Origin: Geopsychrobacter electrodiphilus DSM 16401
GTDB lineage: Bacteria; Desulfobacterota; Desulfuromonadia; Desulfuromonadales; Geopsychrobacteraceae
Assembly: GCF_000384395.1 (NCBI RefSeq)
Contig: NZ_ARWE01000001.1
Coordinates: 3,322,501 to 3,386,500 of the forward strand
DNA: 64,000 bases
Direction of reading: 5' to 3'
Each line of letters begins with the position of its first letter. Within the stretch, counting starts at the first letter, position 1. Positions 36,322 to 43,891 of the stretch are shown here, piece by piece. The notes beneath the pieces are model-generated. The model saw nothing but the letters and a program-made list of their open reading frames with translations, was not told the origin of the DNA and searched no databases. The position numbers and the translations under genes are program-made.

Positions 36322-36364
36322 TCGCTGCTCTCCCCCTCCGCCAACAGAGGAGGGAGAGCAGCGA
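36322..36364 (-). promoter_or_regulatory. Intercistronic stem-loop between binding-protein and permease genes
   Basis: A 13-bp GC-rich stem (TCGCTGCTCTCCC with GGGAGAGCAGCGA) lies in the 66-bp gap just after the binding-protein stop codon. There is no T-run. Hairpins in this position, as between malE and malF, stabilise the upstream message so that the binding protein is made in excess; the same role here is inference. Confidence 0.6.
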
Positions 36365-36369
36365 GTTAT

Positions 36370-37923
36370 TTACTTGCGCGACAACTGATAAAAGAACACA
36401 CCGTCATAGGCGGGATTAACCACTAAACCGCTGATATTACTCCGCCGCGCAATGCGTTTCTTGATATCGGCATAGAAGATCGCTGTTGCGTCATCGATCA
36501 AGATTTGTTGCGCCTTTTCATAGTTGGCGATCGCTTGGGCCCGGTCCGAACCTTCTAGCGCGGCACCGTCATCGATCAACTTGTCGTAAACCGGATTGGA
36601 ATAGTGCGACAGGTTGAAAAGCGTCTTCTTCTCGGTGTGAAACAGTCCCGTCAGCCAATCGTTGGGCGTCGGATAGGTCGGCCACCAGGTCATCGACTGC
36701 AGATTGGGAGCGGTGTCCAGTTTTTTCGCATTCGACCAGAGGACACCCCATTCGCCAGGAATCAACTCAACCGTCAAGCCGACCTGACGACTTATCTCCT
36801 GAAACAGCAGAGCAGAGTTTTTATACTCTTCAGAGGTGCCGATATAGGCCATGGTAACCTTCCAGTCCTTTTTCGGAATTCCCGACTCTTGCAACAGCTT
36901 CAGCGCTTTGGCGGGATCGAAATCCGGCGTCTTCAGATTGGGGTTGTGCCCCCAGAGACTGGCCGGGATCACCCCTTTAGCAACTTCAGCTTGTCCGGCA
37001 TAAATATCCTGCACAACTGTCTTATAATCCCAAAGATGCGTCAGCGCCTGACGGAACCTCTTGTTGTCGGTCGGGTAAATTTTGGTGTTGATCAGGAACT
37101 GTGAATTTTTCCAGGAGGCAACAGCCTCTGCCGTAATCCCGGGCTGCTTGTTCAGCGTAGCAACAGCATCGGCCGGAACCAGAGAGATAAAGTCTGCTTC
37201 CCCTGATTTTAGCATCTGCACCTGAGTGGCATTTTCGTTAACAACCTTCAACAGAACCCGATCAAAGTTATCCTTTCTCCAGCCACCCCAATAATCGGCA
37301 TTCTTTTCCAGAACGACATGCTGCCCCTTGACCCATTGACGCACGTAATAGGGACCGGTACCGGCATCGTTGCCAAGATTGAACCAATCGGTGCCTTTCT
37401 CTGCGGCCTTGGGCGAATAAATGTAGCTACCGTACTGTGAAGAGGCGATCAGGTCGATCGGTAGCGGATTCTTGGTTTTAATCACCAAGGTGTACTCGCT
37501 GGGAGCGGTGATTTCAGTGACGCCAGACCAGATGTAATAAGCACCCTTCTTCATGGCCATGGTGCGCTCAATCGAGAACTTGGCAGCGGCGGCATTCATC
37601 GGCTCCCCATCGTGAAATTTAACGCCTTTGCGCAGGTTGAAGGTCCAGACGAGTCCATCTTCGCTGACCGACCAATCGGTTGCCAGTGCCGGAGTGAATT
37701 GGTCCTTGGAGCCTGGCGGGTTGTACCAGAGTAGTGGCTCATAAACGTTAACCAGCATCACCACTTCCATGGAAAAGGCAATTGCAGGATCCCAGTCTTT
37801 CATATCGGCATACATTGCATAGGTCACCGTATTTTTCGCCGGAGCGGCAAAAACGTTCCCCGACATGCCCAATACTGCAACCAGAGCAAAAACTCCAAAA
37901 AACAACTTTCGTAAACTCAGCAT
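36370..37923 (-). CDS. ABC transporter substrate-binding protein, family 5
   Basis: This 517-residue periplasmic protein has a signal peptide (KLFFGVFALVAVLGMSGNVFA) and the family 5 binding-protein features: LATDWSVSEDGLVWTFNLRKGVKF near residue 90, and the C-terminal QILIDDATAIFYAD segment. Family members capture dipeptides, oligopeptides, nickel or related solutes. It is the first gene of the five-gene transporter operon plus nitrilase. A -24/-12 promoter lies 66 bp upstream of its start, placing the whole operon under sigma-54. Confidence 0.92.
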   Translation of the reverse strand: MLSLRKLFFGVFALVAVLGMSGNVFAAPAKNTVTYAMYADMKDWDPAIAFSMEVVMLVNVYEPLLWYNPPGSKDQFTPALATDWSVSEDGLVWTFNLRKGVKFHDGEPMNAAAAKFSIERTMAMKKGAYYIWSGVTEITAPSEYTLVIKTKNPLPIDLIASSQYGSYIYSPKAAEKGTDWFNLGNDAGTGPYYVRQWVKGQHVVLEKNADYWGGWRKDNFDRVLLKVVNENATQVQMLKSGEADFISLVPADAVATLNKQPGITAEAVASWKNSQFLINTKIYPTDNKRFRQALTHLWDYKTVVQDIYAGQAEVAKGVIPASLWGHNPNLKTPDFDPAKALKLLQESGIPKKDWKVTMAYIGTSEEYKNSALLFQEISRQVGLTVELIPGEWGVLWSNAKKLDTAPNLQSMTWWPTYPTPNDWLTGLFHTEKKTLFNLSHYSNPVYDKLIDDGAALEGSDRAQAIANYEKAQQILIDDATAIFYADIKKRIARRSNISGLVVNPAYDGVFFYQLSRK

Positions 37924-37988
37924 CGACGTTACTCCCTATTCAGTTAGATTTTTTGACATGTAACTTGAGAAAGATGCGAAGACAAAAG

Positions 37989-38004
37989 AGCAATGGCTAT
38001 GCCA
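37989..38004 (-). promoter_or_regulatory. Sigma-54 (-24/-12) promoter of the peptide transporter operon
   Basis: On the minus strand TGGCATAGCCATTGCT fits the sigma-54 consensus TGGCAC-N5-TTGCW at all but one position, with correct GG-to-GC spacing. It sits 66 bp before the binding-protein ATG and downstream of two operator-like palindromes. Confidence 0.82.
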
Positions 38005-38076
38005 AGATTAAAACACTGTTAGTACTCTTTTAAAAACAGGGTGTTATGGAATATTAACCGATTCAATGACCTGAAA

Positions 38077-38098
38077 ATTTATTCGATACCGAATAAAT
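38077..38098. promoter_or_regulatory. Upstream activator site 1 for the adjacent sigma-54 regulator
   Basis: This is the palindrome ATTTATTC-N6-GAATAAAT, about 75-95 bp upstream of the -24/-12 promoter. The same arrangement recurs before the regulator gene (39543-39563) and, less exactly, at 38107-38128. Confidence 0.7.
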
Positions 38099-38106
38099 AA
38101 ACTCAT

Positions 38107-38128
38107 TTTTATTCATTTATAAATAATT
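38107..38128. promoter_or_regulatory. Upstream activator site 2 (degenerate)
   Basis: TTTTATTC-N6-AAATAATT repeats the palindrome of site 1 with the same N6 spacer. Its centre is 30 bp from that of site 1, about three helical turns, which would place two activator dimers on one face of the DNA. It overlaps the stop codon of the regulator gene. Confidence 0.55.
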
Positions 38129-39524
38129 ACAACTTCAACCCATGCTTCTTGATCAACCTCACGACTGATGGCTGCGAAATGCCAAGATAGTCTGCCATGT
38201 CTACCTGTCGGGAAAATTTCATTGAGGCTCTTTCAAGCCAAGCCCTCTCGACCTCTGTAACCGCCTCCTTCAATGTCACTTGACTGCCCGGAAGCCTCTT
38301 TACCTGTCCCTTGTCACGAATCTCGGCAGGCAGATCACCAATCCTGATTTGCTCTCCGCGACAAAGCACAAAGGCCCGTTCGAGAATATTGTTAATTTCA
38401 CGCACGTTGCCGGGGAAATCATAATTGCACAGCAATTCCATCACACGCGGCGACAGGGTTCGACGCACACCGTAACGCTTTCGCAGATTTTCGAGGATAT
38501 TGGTCGCCAGGAGGGGAATATCGGCGCGGCGCTCAGCGAGTGGCGGAATGTCAATCTGTACAATATTTAAGCGAAACCACAAATCCTCGCGGAAAAGTCC
38601 TTGACGAACCAGAGTCTCCAAATCCTTGTTAGTAGCTGCCAGCAGGCGGATGTCAACCTGCTGGAATTTGGTCGCGCCAACGCGGATAAAACGTCGCGTG
38701 TCGAGGAATGTCAGCAGCTTAACCTGCACCTCAAGGGGGAAGGCATCAATCTCGTCGAGAAATAATGTCCCGCCGTCCGCGGCCTCAATCAGTCCCGGCT
38801 TGCCTCCTTTTTGGGCCCCGGTAAAAGCCCCGCCGACATAACCGAAGAGTTCGGCATCAACCAGCGTCTGTGGGAGCGCGCCACAGTTGAGCGATAAGAA
38901 CGGTTTATCTTTGCGCCTGGAGCTATCGTGGATGACCTGGGCAATGAGACTCTTACCCACACCAGACGGCCCGGTTGCCAGAATCGTGGTGTCGAAATCA
39001 GCGACCCGAAAAGCAGTTTCCAAAACTCGCTTCATCTCTTCGCTCTCTGCAACGATTTCATGGCTCTTGAGTTCGCGCATCTTCATCATCAACAACTCTG
39101 ACTGGATTTTACGATTAAGTTGCTGTTTTTTCTCCAGCTCTTCTCGCAACATATTAAGCTCAGTCACGTCCCTCTCAGTGCCTACAACATAACGGATTTC
39201 GCCATCATCACCGAAGATCGGGACACCGTTAACCAACAGGGATCTCCCAGAGCGAACTGTCTGAATAATTGCCACCGGCTCACGTCCGATCAGCACCTTC
39301 TTGGTGACGGATTGATCGTAATTACCCCGGCCCTGCAATTCTTCGACGGTCCTGCCGCAAACGTCTTCTCGCTTGATGTCATTCAGACTCTCGACTGCTC
39401 GATTGATCCATAGCAGACGCGGAGTCGCGTCACAAAGCCATAACCCAGTACTGGTAGCATCAAAAATTTCTTCAACGTCTCCAAGCGCATCTGCACCCAG
39501 CGCCTCTTTCAGGGATAGTGTCAT
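38127..39524 (-). CDS. PAS-containing sigma-54-dependent transcriptional activator
   Basis: This 465-residue protein has an N-terminal PAS domain (~15-130; LWLCDATPRLLWINRAV at the start), a short helical linker, an AAA+ domain (~165-395) with Walker A TGPSGVGKSLIAQ and the sigma-54-contacting GAFTGA loop, and a C-terminal helix-turn-helix (MADYLGISQPSVVRLIKKHG). It lacks a receiver domain, so it responds to a ligand rather than phosphorylation. It lies directly upstream of the transporter operon on the same strand and very likely activates it through the palindromes at 38077-38128. Confidence 0.9.
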   Translation of the reverse strand: MTLSLKEALGADALGDVEEIFDATSTGLWLCDATPRLLWINRAVESLNDIKREDVCGRTVEELQGRGNYDQSVTKKVLIGREPVAIIQTVRSGRSLLVNGVPIFGDDGEIRYVVGTERDVTELNMLREELEKKQQLNRKIQSELLMMKMRELKSHEIVAESEEMKRVLETAFRVADFDTTILATGPSGVGKSLIAQVIHDSSRRKDKPFLSLNCGALPQTLVDAELFGYVGGAFTGAQKGGKPGLIEAADGGTLFLDEIDAFPLEVQVKLLTFLDTRRFIRVGATKFQQVDIRLLAATNKDLETLVRQGLFREDLWFRLNIVQIDIPPLAERRADIPLLATNILENLRKRYGVRRTLSPRVMELLCNYDFPGNVREINNILERAFVLCRGEQIRIGDLPAEIRDKGQVKRLPGSQVTLKEAVTEVERAWLERASMKFSRQVDMADYLGISQPSVVRLIKKHGLKL

Positions 39525-39542
39525 TTTTTCACCTCGGGTTGA

Positions 39543-39563
39543 ATTTATTCATAAATGAATAAT
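39543..39563. promoter_or_regulatory. Operator-like palindrome before the regulator gene
   Basis: ATTTATTC-N6-GAATAAT lies 19 bp upstream of the regulator start codon. It matches the site at 38077-38098 including the spacer. Its closeness to the start suggests that the regulator represses its own gene. Confidence 0.62.
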
Positions 39564-39653
39564 CCCAACCCTATCACAGGGGTTGTCTGCTCAATAATTA
39601 TTTTTTCTAGAGAAGGCACAACGGAAGGGGGCATTGACCAGATCGGGAATTAA

Positions 39654-39929
39654 CTAGCTAAAACTCATTGCCAGGTCGCCGACAAAGAAGATCACGGCGA
39701 AGCGTCTGGTGTAATGCCTTTCTGCTTTAACGACGCTATTGATCGGTGCCAATGTCATCGACCGCTCGGCAGGCGCAATATAATTATTGCCGGAAACAAT
39801 CCGAAAGGCAGAATGACTTTTCGCCTGTAAATGCATTTCAACACCCAACGAAGCAGGAAAGAGGGTGTTGGGAAATTGGACCTTTTCAGATTCTTCTGTT
39901 GTTGGTGGGCAGCCAGTGATGTTGGTCAA
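39654..39929 (-). CDS. Doubtful hypothetical protein
   Basis: A frame of 91 residues from a TTG codon has no strong ribosome binding site. The frame remains open another ~65 bp upstream without a better start. The sequence (FRIVSGNNYIAPAERSMTL in the middle) matches no family I know. It could be the eroded end of a larger gene, or chance. Confidence 0.25.
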   Translation of the reverse strand: MTNITGCPPTTEESEKVQFPNTLFPASLGVEMHLQAKSHSAFRIVSGNNYIAPAERSMTLAPINSVVKAERHYTRRFAVIFFVGDLAMSFS

Positions 39930-40183
39930 GAAAGTTATTACCCAGGTCCGATAAGTTGTGTCACCTGACCTCAGCCCACAACCGGCAAATATTTATCCGC
40001 ATTTTTAGATACCCTGGTTCATAAAGAACGGCCAACCGCAAAAATAGGGTTGACCGTTTTGGTGTCTGGCAGACGGTGATTTATGAGTCAACGGTTAAGT
40101 CCCTTATAAATAGGGGTACAAACTCACGATTCCGGACTCCAAACTATCGTTTTCTGATGTGCGGATTCGTCAACTGCCACACA

Positions 40184-40564
40184 TCACTCTTCGTCATCAT
40201 TCTCCGGTTCATCCAGCCCGTAAGGCTGCGGATCAGCCCCGTGGCCCCGTTGATCTCGCGACCGTCCAATAGTGCTCTCAATCAATCGGGATAACTTTTC
40301 TGCTGCGCCGTTGACGGCCTGTTCCAGTGTTGTGGTCTGATGAGTGGCCACAACGGGCTGACGCCCCTGGAGTCGGGCTTCCATAACGCAGCGCAGCCCG
40401 TCTTTGCCCTTTTTTTTGTCGCTGTTCTCATCACTCAGATGGACTTCCATCCGGGTGATATGATCCCTGAACCGGCTCAGGGCCTGTTCGGTTTCGCCTC
40501 TGACATAGGCTGCCAGCGCTTCGTTACCATCGATGTTACGGTCGGTATTTATTTGAATCTGAAT
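40184..40564 (-). CDS. HPF/RaiA-type ribosome-associated protein with probable ATT start
   Basis: This 126-residue protein matches the short HPF/RaiA-family proteins: QIQINTDRNIDGNEALAAYV, ITRMEVHLSDEN, CVMEARLQGRQPVVATH and the AAEKLSRLIESTIGR helix. Such proteins bind ribosomes in stationary phase. The frame has no ATG, GTG or TTG between an upstream stop and this conserved N-terminus. The codon aligned with the family's initiator Met is ATT at 40564, six bases after GAGGAG. The first in-frame ATG (40450) would delete a third of the domain. The acidic tail ends PENDDEE. Confidence 0.82.
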   Translation of the reverse strand: MQIQINTDRNIDGNEALAAYVRGETEQALSRFRDHITRMEVHLSDENSDKKKGKDGLRCVMEARLQGRQPVVATHQTTTLEQAVNGAAEKLSRLIESTIGRSRDQRGHGADPQPYGLDEPENDDEE

Positions 40565-40729
40565 GGTGATCTCCTCTTTGGTTTCCTGAAGTTAATCGTG
40601 CTCTACTTATGCAGAATACCTCCACCTAAACAATTGCGATACCTCACCACTATACCCTTAATCGTCCAACAAGTCGTCTCATCAATTACGCTTCGGAGGG
40701 CTTCCCGCGAGAAAATTACAAAATCCCTG

Positions 40730-41314
40730 CTAAACAACCTCCCCCAGCATCGCCCTCACCTTTTTTGCATCGGCTCGTTCCAGAGACTTCCCGGTAATCT
40801 GGCAAAAAGGCCGCTGACGGCGATCATTGGGCGGATAGACCGCGCATTCAATCTCGACCCCCTCATCCTCCAGATAAAACCGCACCTGCTCGGCGTCTCC
40901 CTCTTCGCCAAAAGTGATCCCTTCGCGCTCAAAAAAATATCCGACCTCTTCCGGCTTGTCGCAGAACAGCTGCAGGTTGATATCGCTGAGCTCACGCACC
41001 TCGCCGCGCTGTACCGAACCGACCAGCAGGGGTTGGAAAGGTTCGAGCAGCTCCAGATATTTCAGCGCCAGCAAGCGCCACTCCCGAACGCGCCTGGCCA
41101 GTGTTTCCCCACCGTAAAAACGCAGCAGATGCTCAAATTCGGTGTGGATTTCTGCATATTCCGGGAGATGAGCGCCGCGTGTGCTTGAAACCGCTGGTCC
41201 GAAATGTCGTATCGCCTGACGGCGCGCGTCGCGATAGCTGCGCACCTCCTCTTCAAAGAGCAAACGCGCCGCCTCGCGGGCGATCTCGGTTTTGATTCTC
41301 TCCTTGCGTTCCAT
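40730..41314 (-). CDS. Nucleotidyltransferase-fold protein, active site altered
   Basis: This 194-residue protein starts with a charged helical region, then LLVGSVQRGEVRELSDINLQLF, which is the GS-x-x-x-G...SDxDL motif of DNA polymerase beta-like nucleotidyltransferases with the second Asp replaced by Asn. A later strand, VEIECAVYPP, sits where the third carboxylate is expected and offers Glu. The protein may be inactive or use different metal ligands. The role is unknown. It stands alone on the minus strand. Confidence 0.65.
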   Translation of the reverse strand: MERKERIKTEIAREAARLLFEEEVRSYRDARRQAIRHFGPAVSSTRGAHLPEYAEIHTEFEHLLRFYGGETLARRVREWRLLALKYLELLEPFQPLLVGSVQRGEVRELSDINLQLFCDKPEEVGYFFEREGITFGEEGDAEQVRFYLEDEGVEIECAVYPPNDRRQRPFCQITGKSLERADAKKVRAMLGEVV

Positions 41315-41470
41315 GGGCCCGATACTCCTTCCGGCATCGCTTGTAACTTCCGCAGTTTTTTGACCTGGGTCATGTCGCAGATCAAGCCATCCGGTATAAG
41401 GTGAAGGTTATTCTGGACAGCGCCTCAAACTGTCCCCATATCCCGAATATCTCTACAAGGAGTATAAACC

Positions 41471-41761
41471 ATGAGCAATTGTGCGTGCGGTGGTGGTCAT
41501 CATCATGGCGGTGGCGGGCCTTTCGCCGAAGGCCGAGACCTGGTTGATTTTGTCGCCCGGGCCCACGGCGGAGGAAAACGGGATCAGCCGATCCCCGGTG
41601 GCGGGCTCAAGGCTAACTGTCAGGGATGCGGCGCCCCTTTCACTCTGCTGACTTTCGTCGGCAGCTGTCCCGCATGCGGCGGCGTACATGCGGTGGCACC
41701 GCCGCGCAGCGACGATGCGGCGAACATCCAGTTTGCCGGCGCGGATTACCAACTCCCCTGA
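41471..41761 (+). CDS. Small Cys/His/Gly-rich zinc-ribbon-like protein
   Basis: This 96-residue protein begins MSNCACGGGHHHGGGG, a likely metal-binding cluster. Its C-terminal half has CQGCGAPF and CPACGGVHA, a two-CxxC zinc ribbon. A strong ribosome binding site (AAGGAG) precedes the ATG. A perfect terminator follows. It could bind metal or act with a partner enzyme; I recognise no named family. Confidence 0.75.
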   Translation: MSNCACGGGHHHGGGGPFAEGRDLVDFVARAHGGGKRDQPIPGGGLKANCQGCGAPFTLLTFVGSCPACGGVHAVAPPRSDDAANIQFAGADYQLP

Positions 41762-41810
41762 GTCTCGACCTGGAACCCACTCCGCGACCATCAAACTTCC
41801 GGCGCTGCCA

Positions 41811-41857
41811 AAGAGAAAAGCCTCCCTTTATGTACCAAGCGGGAGGCTTTTCTCTTT
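41811..41857. terminator. Bidirectional Rho-independent terminator
   Basis: A perfect 16-bp stem (AAGAGAAAAGCCTCCC with GGGAGGCTTTTCTCTT) ends in T/A runs on both strands. It serves the zinc-ribbon gene and the convergent gene at 41880-42239. Confidence 0.9.
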
Positions 41858-41879
41858 AATTAGGTCAAACCGGCACTTA

Positions 41880-42239
41880 TCAGTCAACGATGTCCTGCCG
41901 TAGCTGCTGTCGATCCTGACGCCGTTCGCGAGTGAACTCTTGACGATCGATACGCCGGTCAGCCTGATAATCATGTTTCTGGTCGTGCATTTCGCGGTGA
42001 ATCTGCTGGCGTTCCTGCACCGTAGCGGCATTGTTCAGCTCCTGCCGACCGGTACGCATGGCACTGTGCAACTGTTGACGGTCGGCGCGGCGATCCTGAC
42101 GATAGGCCTGTTGATCGAGGTGGCGGTCCATCTGGAAACTACGCGCCTCGACCCGGGTCATTTTGGCAGAGCCGATCGCCGGAAGCGCAAGGCACAGGGC
42201 GAGCAAGGTGGCAAGGCTGAAGATTGACTGTGGCTTCAT
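41880..42239 (-). CDS. Secreted Gln/Arg/Asp-rich protein
   Basis: This 119-residue protein has a signal peptide (SIFSLATLLALCLALPAIGSA) followed by a highly charged helical region built on RQDRRADRQQ-like repeats with no cysteines. The ATG at 42239 has AGGAGG upstream. Such repeats recall Spy/CpxP-like or low-complexity periplasmic proteins, but there is no clear LTxxQ motif. Function unknown. Confidence 0.7.
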   Translation of the reverse strand: MKPQSIFSLATLLALCLALPAIGSAKMTRVEARSFQMDRHLDQQAYRQDRRADRQQLHSAMRTGRQELNNAATVQERQQIHREMHDQKHDYQADRRIDRQEFTRERRQDRQQLRQDIVD

Positions 42240-42483
42240 GGTGATTCCTCCTGTCGGATGGTTTGGCGTCATTGCCCTATGTTGCTGTGACGCTTCAACG
42301 ACAAAAAGGTTTACAGCCAGATAAAAACAATATCAGCCTCGCGCTGAGCCGCAGAGATCGCGAAGCAAGATTGATCAAGAGCTGGAGTCAGTGATATTTG
42401 ACACCCAGCCGGCAGCTGACGTATACAGTACCCCTTTTTGCCTGCCATTTTTATCTGATCGAGATTAAAGAGAGTAAAGAACC

Positions 42484-43365
42484 ATGATGAATCTCAAACC
42501 CGAAGTGATTGCCCAGCTTGAGCGTGTGCTCGGTTCGGTTGAAATGCTGCTCCCCAAAATGTCCAAGCCGGTCGACTGGGCTAACTGTTACGCGGCCAAC
42601 TGGCGTCGCCACTCCTTTTCCGGCTATCTCGAACGGGTCAAGGTCACCGACACGACCCGCCTCGATCAACTGCTCGGCGTCGAAGAGCAGAAAAAAACCA
42701 TGATCAATAACACCCGTCAGTTTCTTAAGGGCTTACCGGCCAACAACGCCCTGCTCTGGGGTTCGCGCGGCACGGGCAAATCATCCATCGTCAAGGCCTT
42801 GCTCCACGAATACGCCGCCGAAGGCCTGCGTGTGATCCAGGTCGAAAAGGAAGATCTGATCTATATCGCCGAAATTTTCGCGGCGGTCGAGGATCAACCC
42901 TACCGCTTCATCATGCTCTGTGACGATCTGACCTTCGAGATGGGCGAGCTCTCCTACAAAATGCTCAAGAGCGCCCTCGACGGCTCGGTCTATTCGGCGC
43001 CGGAGAACGTACTGATCTACGTCACCAGCAACCGCCGCTACCTGCTCCCCGAATACGAAGGGGACCATCTGGGCGGCAAGTATGTGAAGGGAGAGTTGCA
43101 GCAGAGTGAGATTCAGGAAGAGAAGAGTTCACTCTCGGACCGTTTCGGGCTCTGGGTGCCGTTTCATGTCTTTTCGCAGGAGCGTTATGTCGAAGCGGTC
43201 AAACTGTGTATCGAGCGCTTTGCCCAACAACTCGGTCGTGACATCCCGATGACCAAAGAGGTCGAACTGGCCGCGATCAAATGGTCGCACGACAAAACCA
43301 AACGCTGCGGCCGCACCGCCTTCCAGTTCAGCAAGAACTGGGTCGGCAAGTATCTTTTGAAATAG
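42484..43365 (+). CDS. DUF815 family AAA ATPase
   Basis: This 293-residue protein has Walker A LLWGSRGTGKSSIVKALL and Walker B MLCDDLTFE. Also present are TSNRRYLLPE (sensor 1 region), SDRFGLWVPF, and the family-specific C-terminal KTKRCGRTAFQFSKNWV. DUF815 ATPases are widespread in bacteria with no settled function. Start: ATG at 42484 or 42487. The rhodanese gene follows after 8 bp. Confidence 0.9.
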   Translation: MMNLKPEVIAQLERVLGSVEMLLPKMSKPVDWANCYAANWRRHSFSGYLERVKVTDTTRLDQLLGVEEQKKTMINNTRQFLKGLPANNALLWGSRGTGKSSIVKALLHEYAAEGLRVIQVEKEDLIYIAEIFAAVEDQPYRFIMLCDDLTFEMGELSYKMLKSALDGSVYSAPENVLIYVTSNRRYLLPEYEGDHLGGKYVKGELQQSEIQEEKSSLSDRFGLWVPFHVFSQERYVEAVKLCIERFAQQLGRDIPMTKEVELAAIKWSHDKTKRCGRTAFQFSKNWVGKYLLK

Positions 43366-43373
43366 GTGCATCT

Positions 43374-43682
43374 ATGACTATCGAAACCCTGATCAAACAG
43401 CGTAAAACCAAAACCCCGCCAGTGATTATCGACGTACGCAGTGGCCCGGAATATCGTAACGGCCACATCCCGGGGGCCCTGCATCTGCCAAGCTCAAGAC
43501 TGATTCTTAGCCGCAGCCAGCTGCCGGACGATAAAACCGCCCAGCTGGTGATCACCTGCGAACATGGTCCGCGCGCCAGTGTAGCCAAGAGCCTGCTCGC
43601 TCTGTTCGGCTATCACAACTGCGAACTGCTCGAGGGGCACATGCACCGCTATCGGCAGAAAGGGCTTTCCCTCGAGAAGTAG
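43374..43682 (+). CDS. Rhodanese-like domain protein
   Basis: This 102-residue single rhodanese domain has DVRSGPEYRNGHIPGALHLP and the active-site loop TCEHGPRAS with the catalytic Cys. Rhodaneses carry sulfane sulfur or act as phosphatase-like sensors. The start is the ATG at 43374, 8 bp after the DUF815 stop. It is likely co-transcribed with that gene. Confidence 0.85.
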   Translation: MTIETLIKQRKTKTPPVIIDVRSGPEYRNGHIPGALHLPSSRLILSRSQLPDDKTAQLVITCEHGPRASVAKSLLALFGYHNCELLEGHMHRYRQKGLSLEK

Positions 43683-43764
43683 CAAGCTCATAGCCGTGAA
43701 CAAGCGTTCATGTTAGGGTGCACTTCATACAAGAAAAAACACCCTGCCCCGATCTACAGGCAAA

Positions 43765-43841
43765 GCATGTGGGCTGCAGCTGTTGCTGGCGGGAAGTTAA
43801 GTGGCAACGTTGGACGCAGGCAATGGCTGCTGTCCACATGC
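43765..43841 (+). ncRNA. Conserved hairpin element, copy B (strand uncertain)
   Basis: A 77-nt segment has outer stem GCATGTGG/CCACATGC, inner stem CTGCAGCTGTTGCT/GGCAATGGCTGCTG and a 31-nt apex (43788-43818) with GTTAAGTG and CAACGTTGGACGCA. Relative to copy A at 23799-23875, stem bases change on both sides or to G-U pairs so that pairing is kept (one T-T mismatch). It lies 50 bp before the GTPase gene. Promoter and function are unknown. Confidence 0.55.
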
Positions 43842-43891
43842 CCCCCGCGCAAGGACTGAACAGTTACATATTGCACAGGAGTTAAGAACGC

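Larger units (their letters stand above)
39525..40183. other. 659-bp stretch with only weak coding signals
   Basis: It contains the operator at 39543-39563, a doubtful small reading frame (39654-39929), and a hairpin at 40027-40058 (AACGGCCAACC with GGTTGACCGTT, followed by TTTT) that might terminate plus-strand transcripts. Otherwise nothing is recognisable. Confidence 0.5.
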
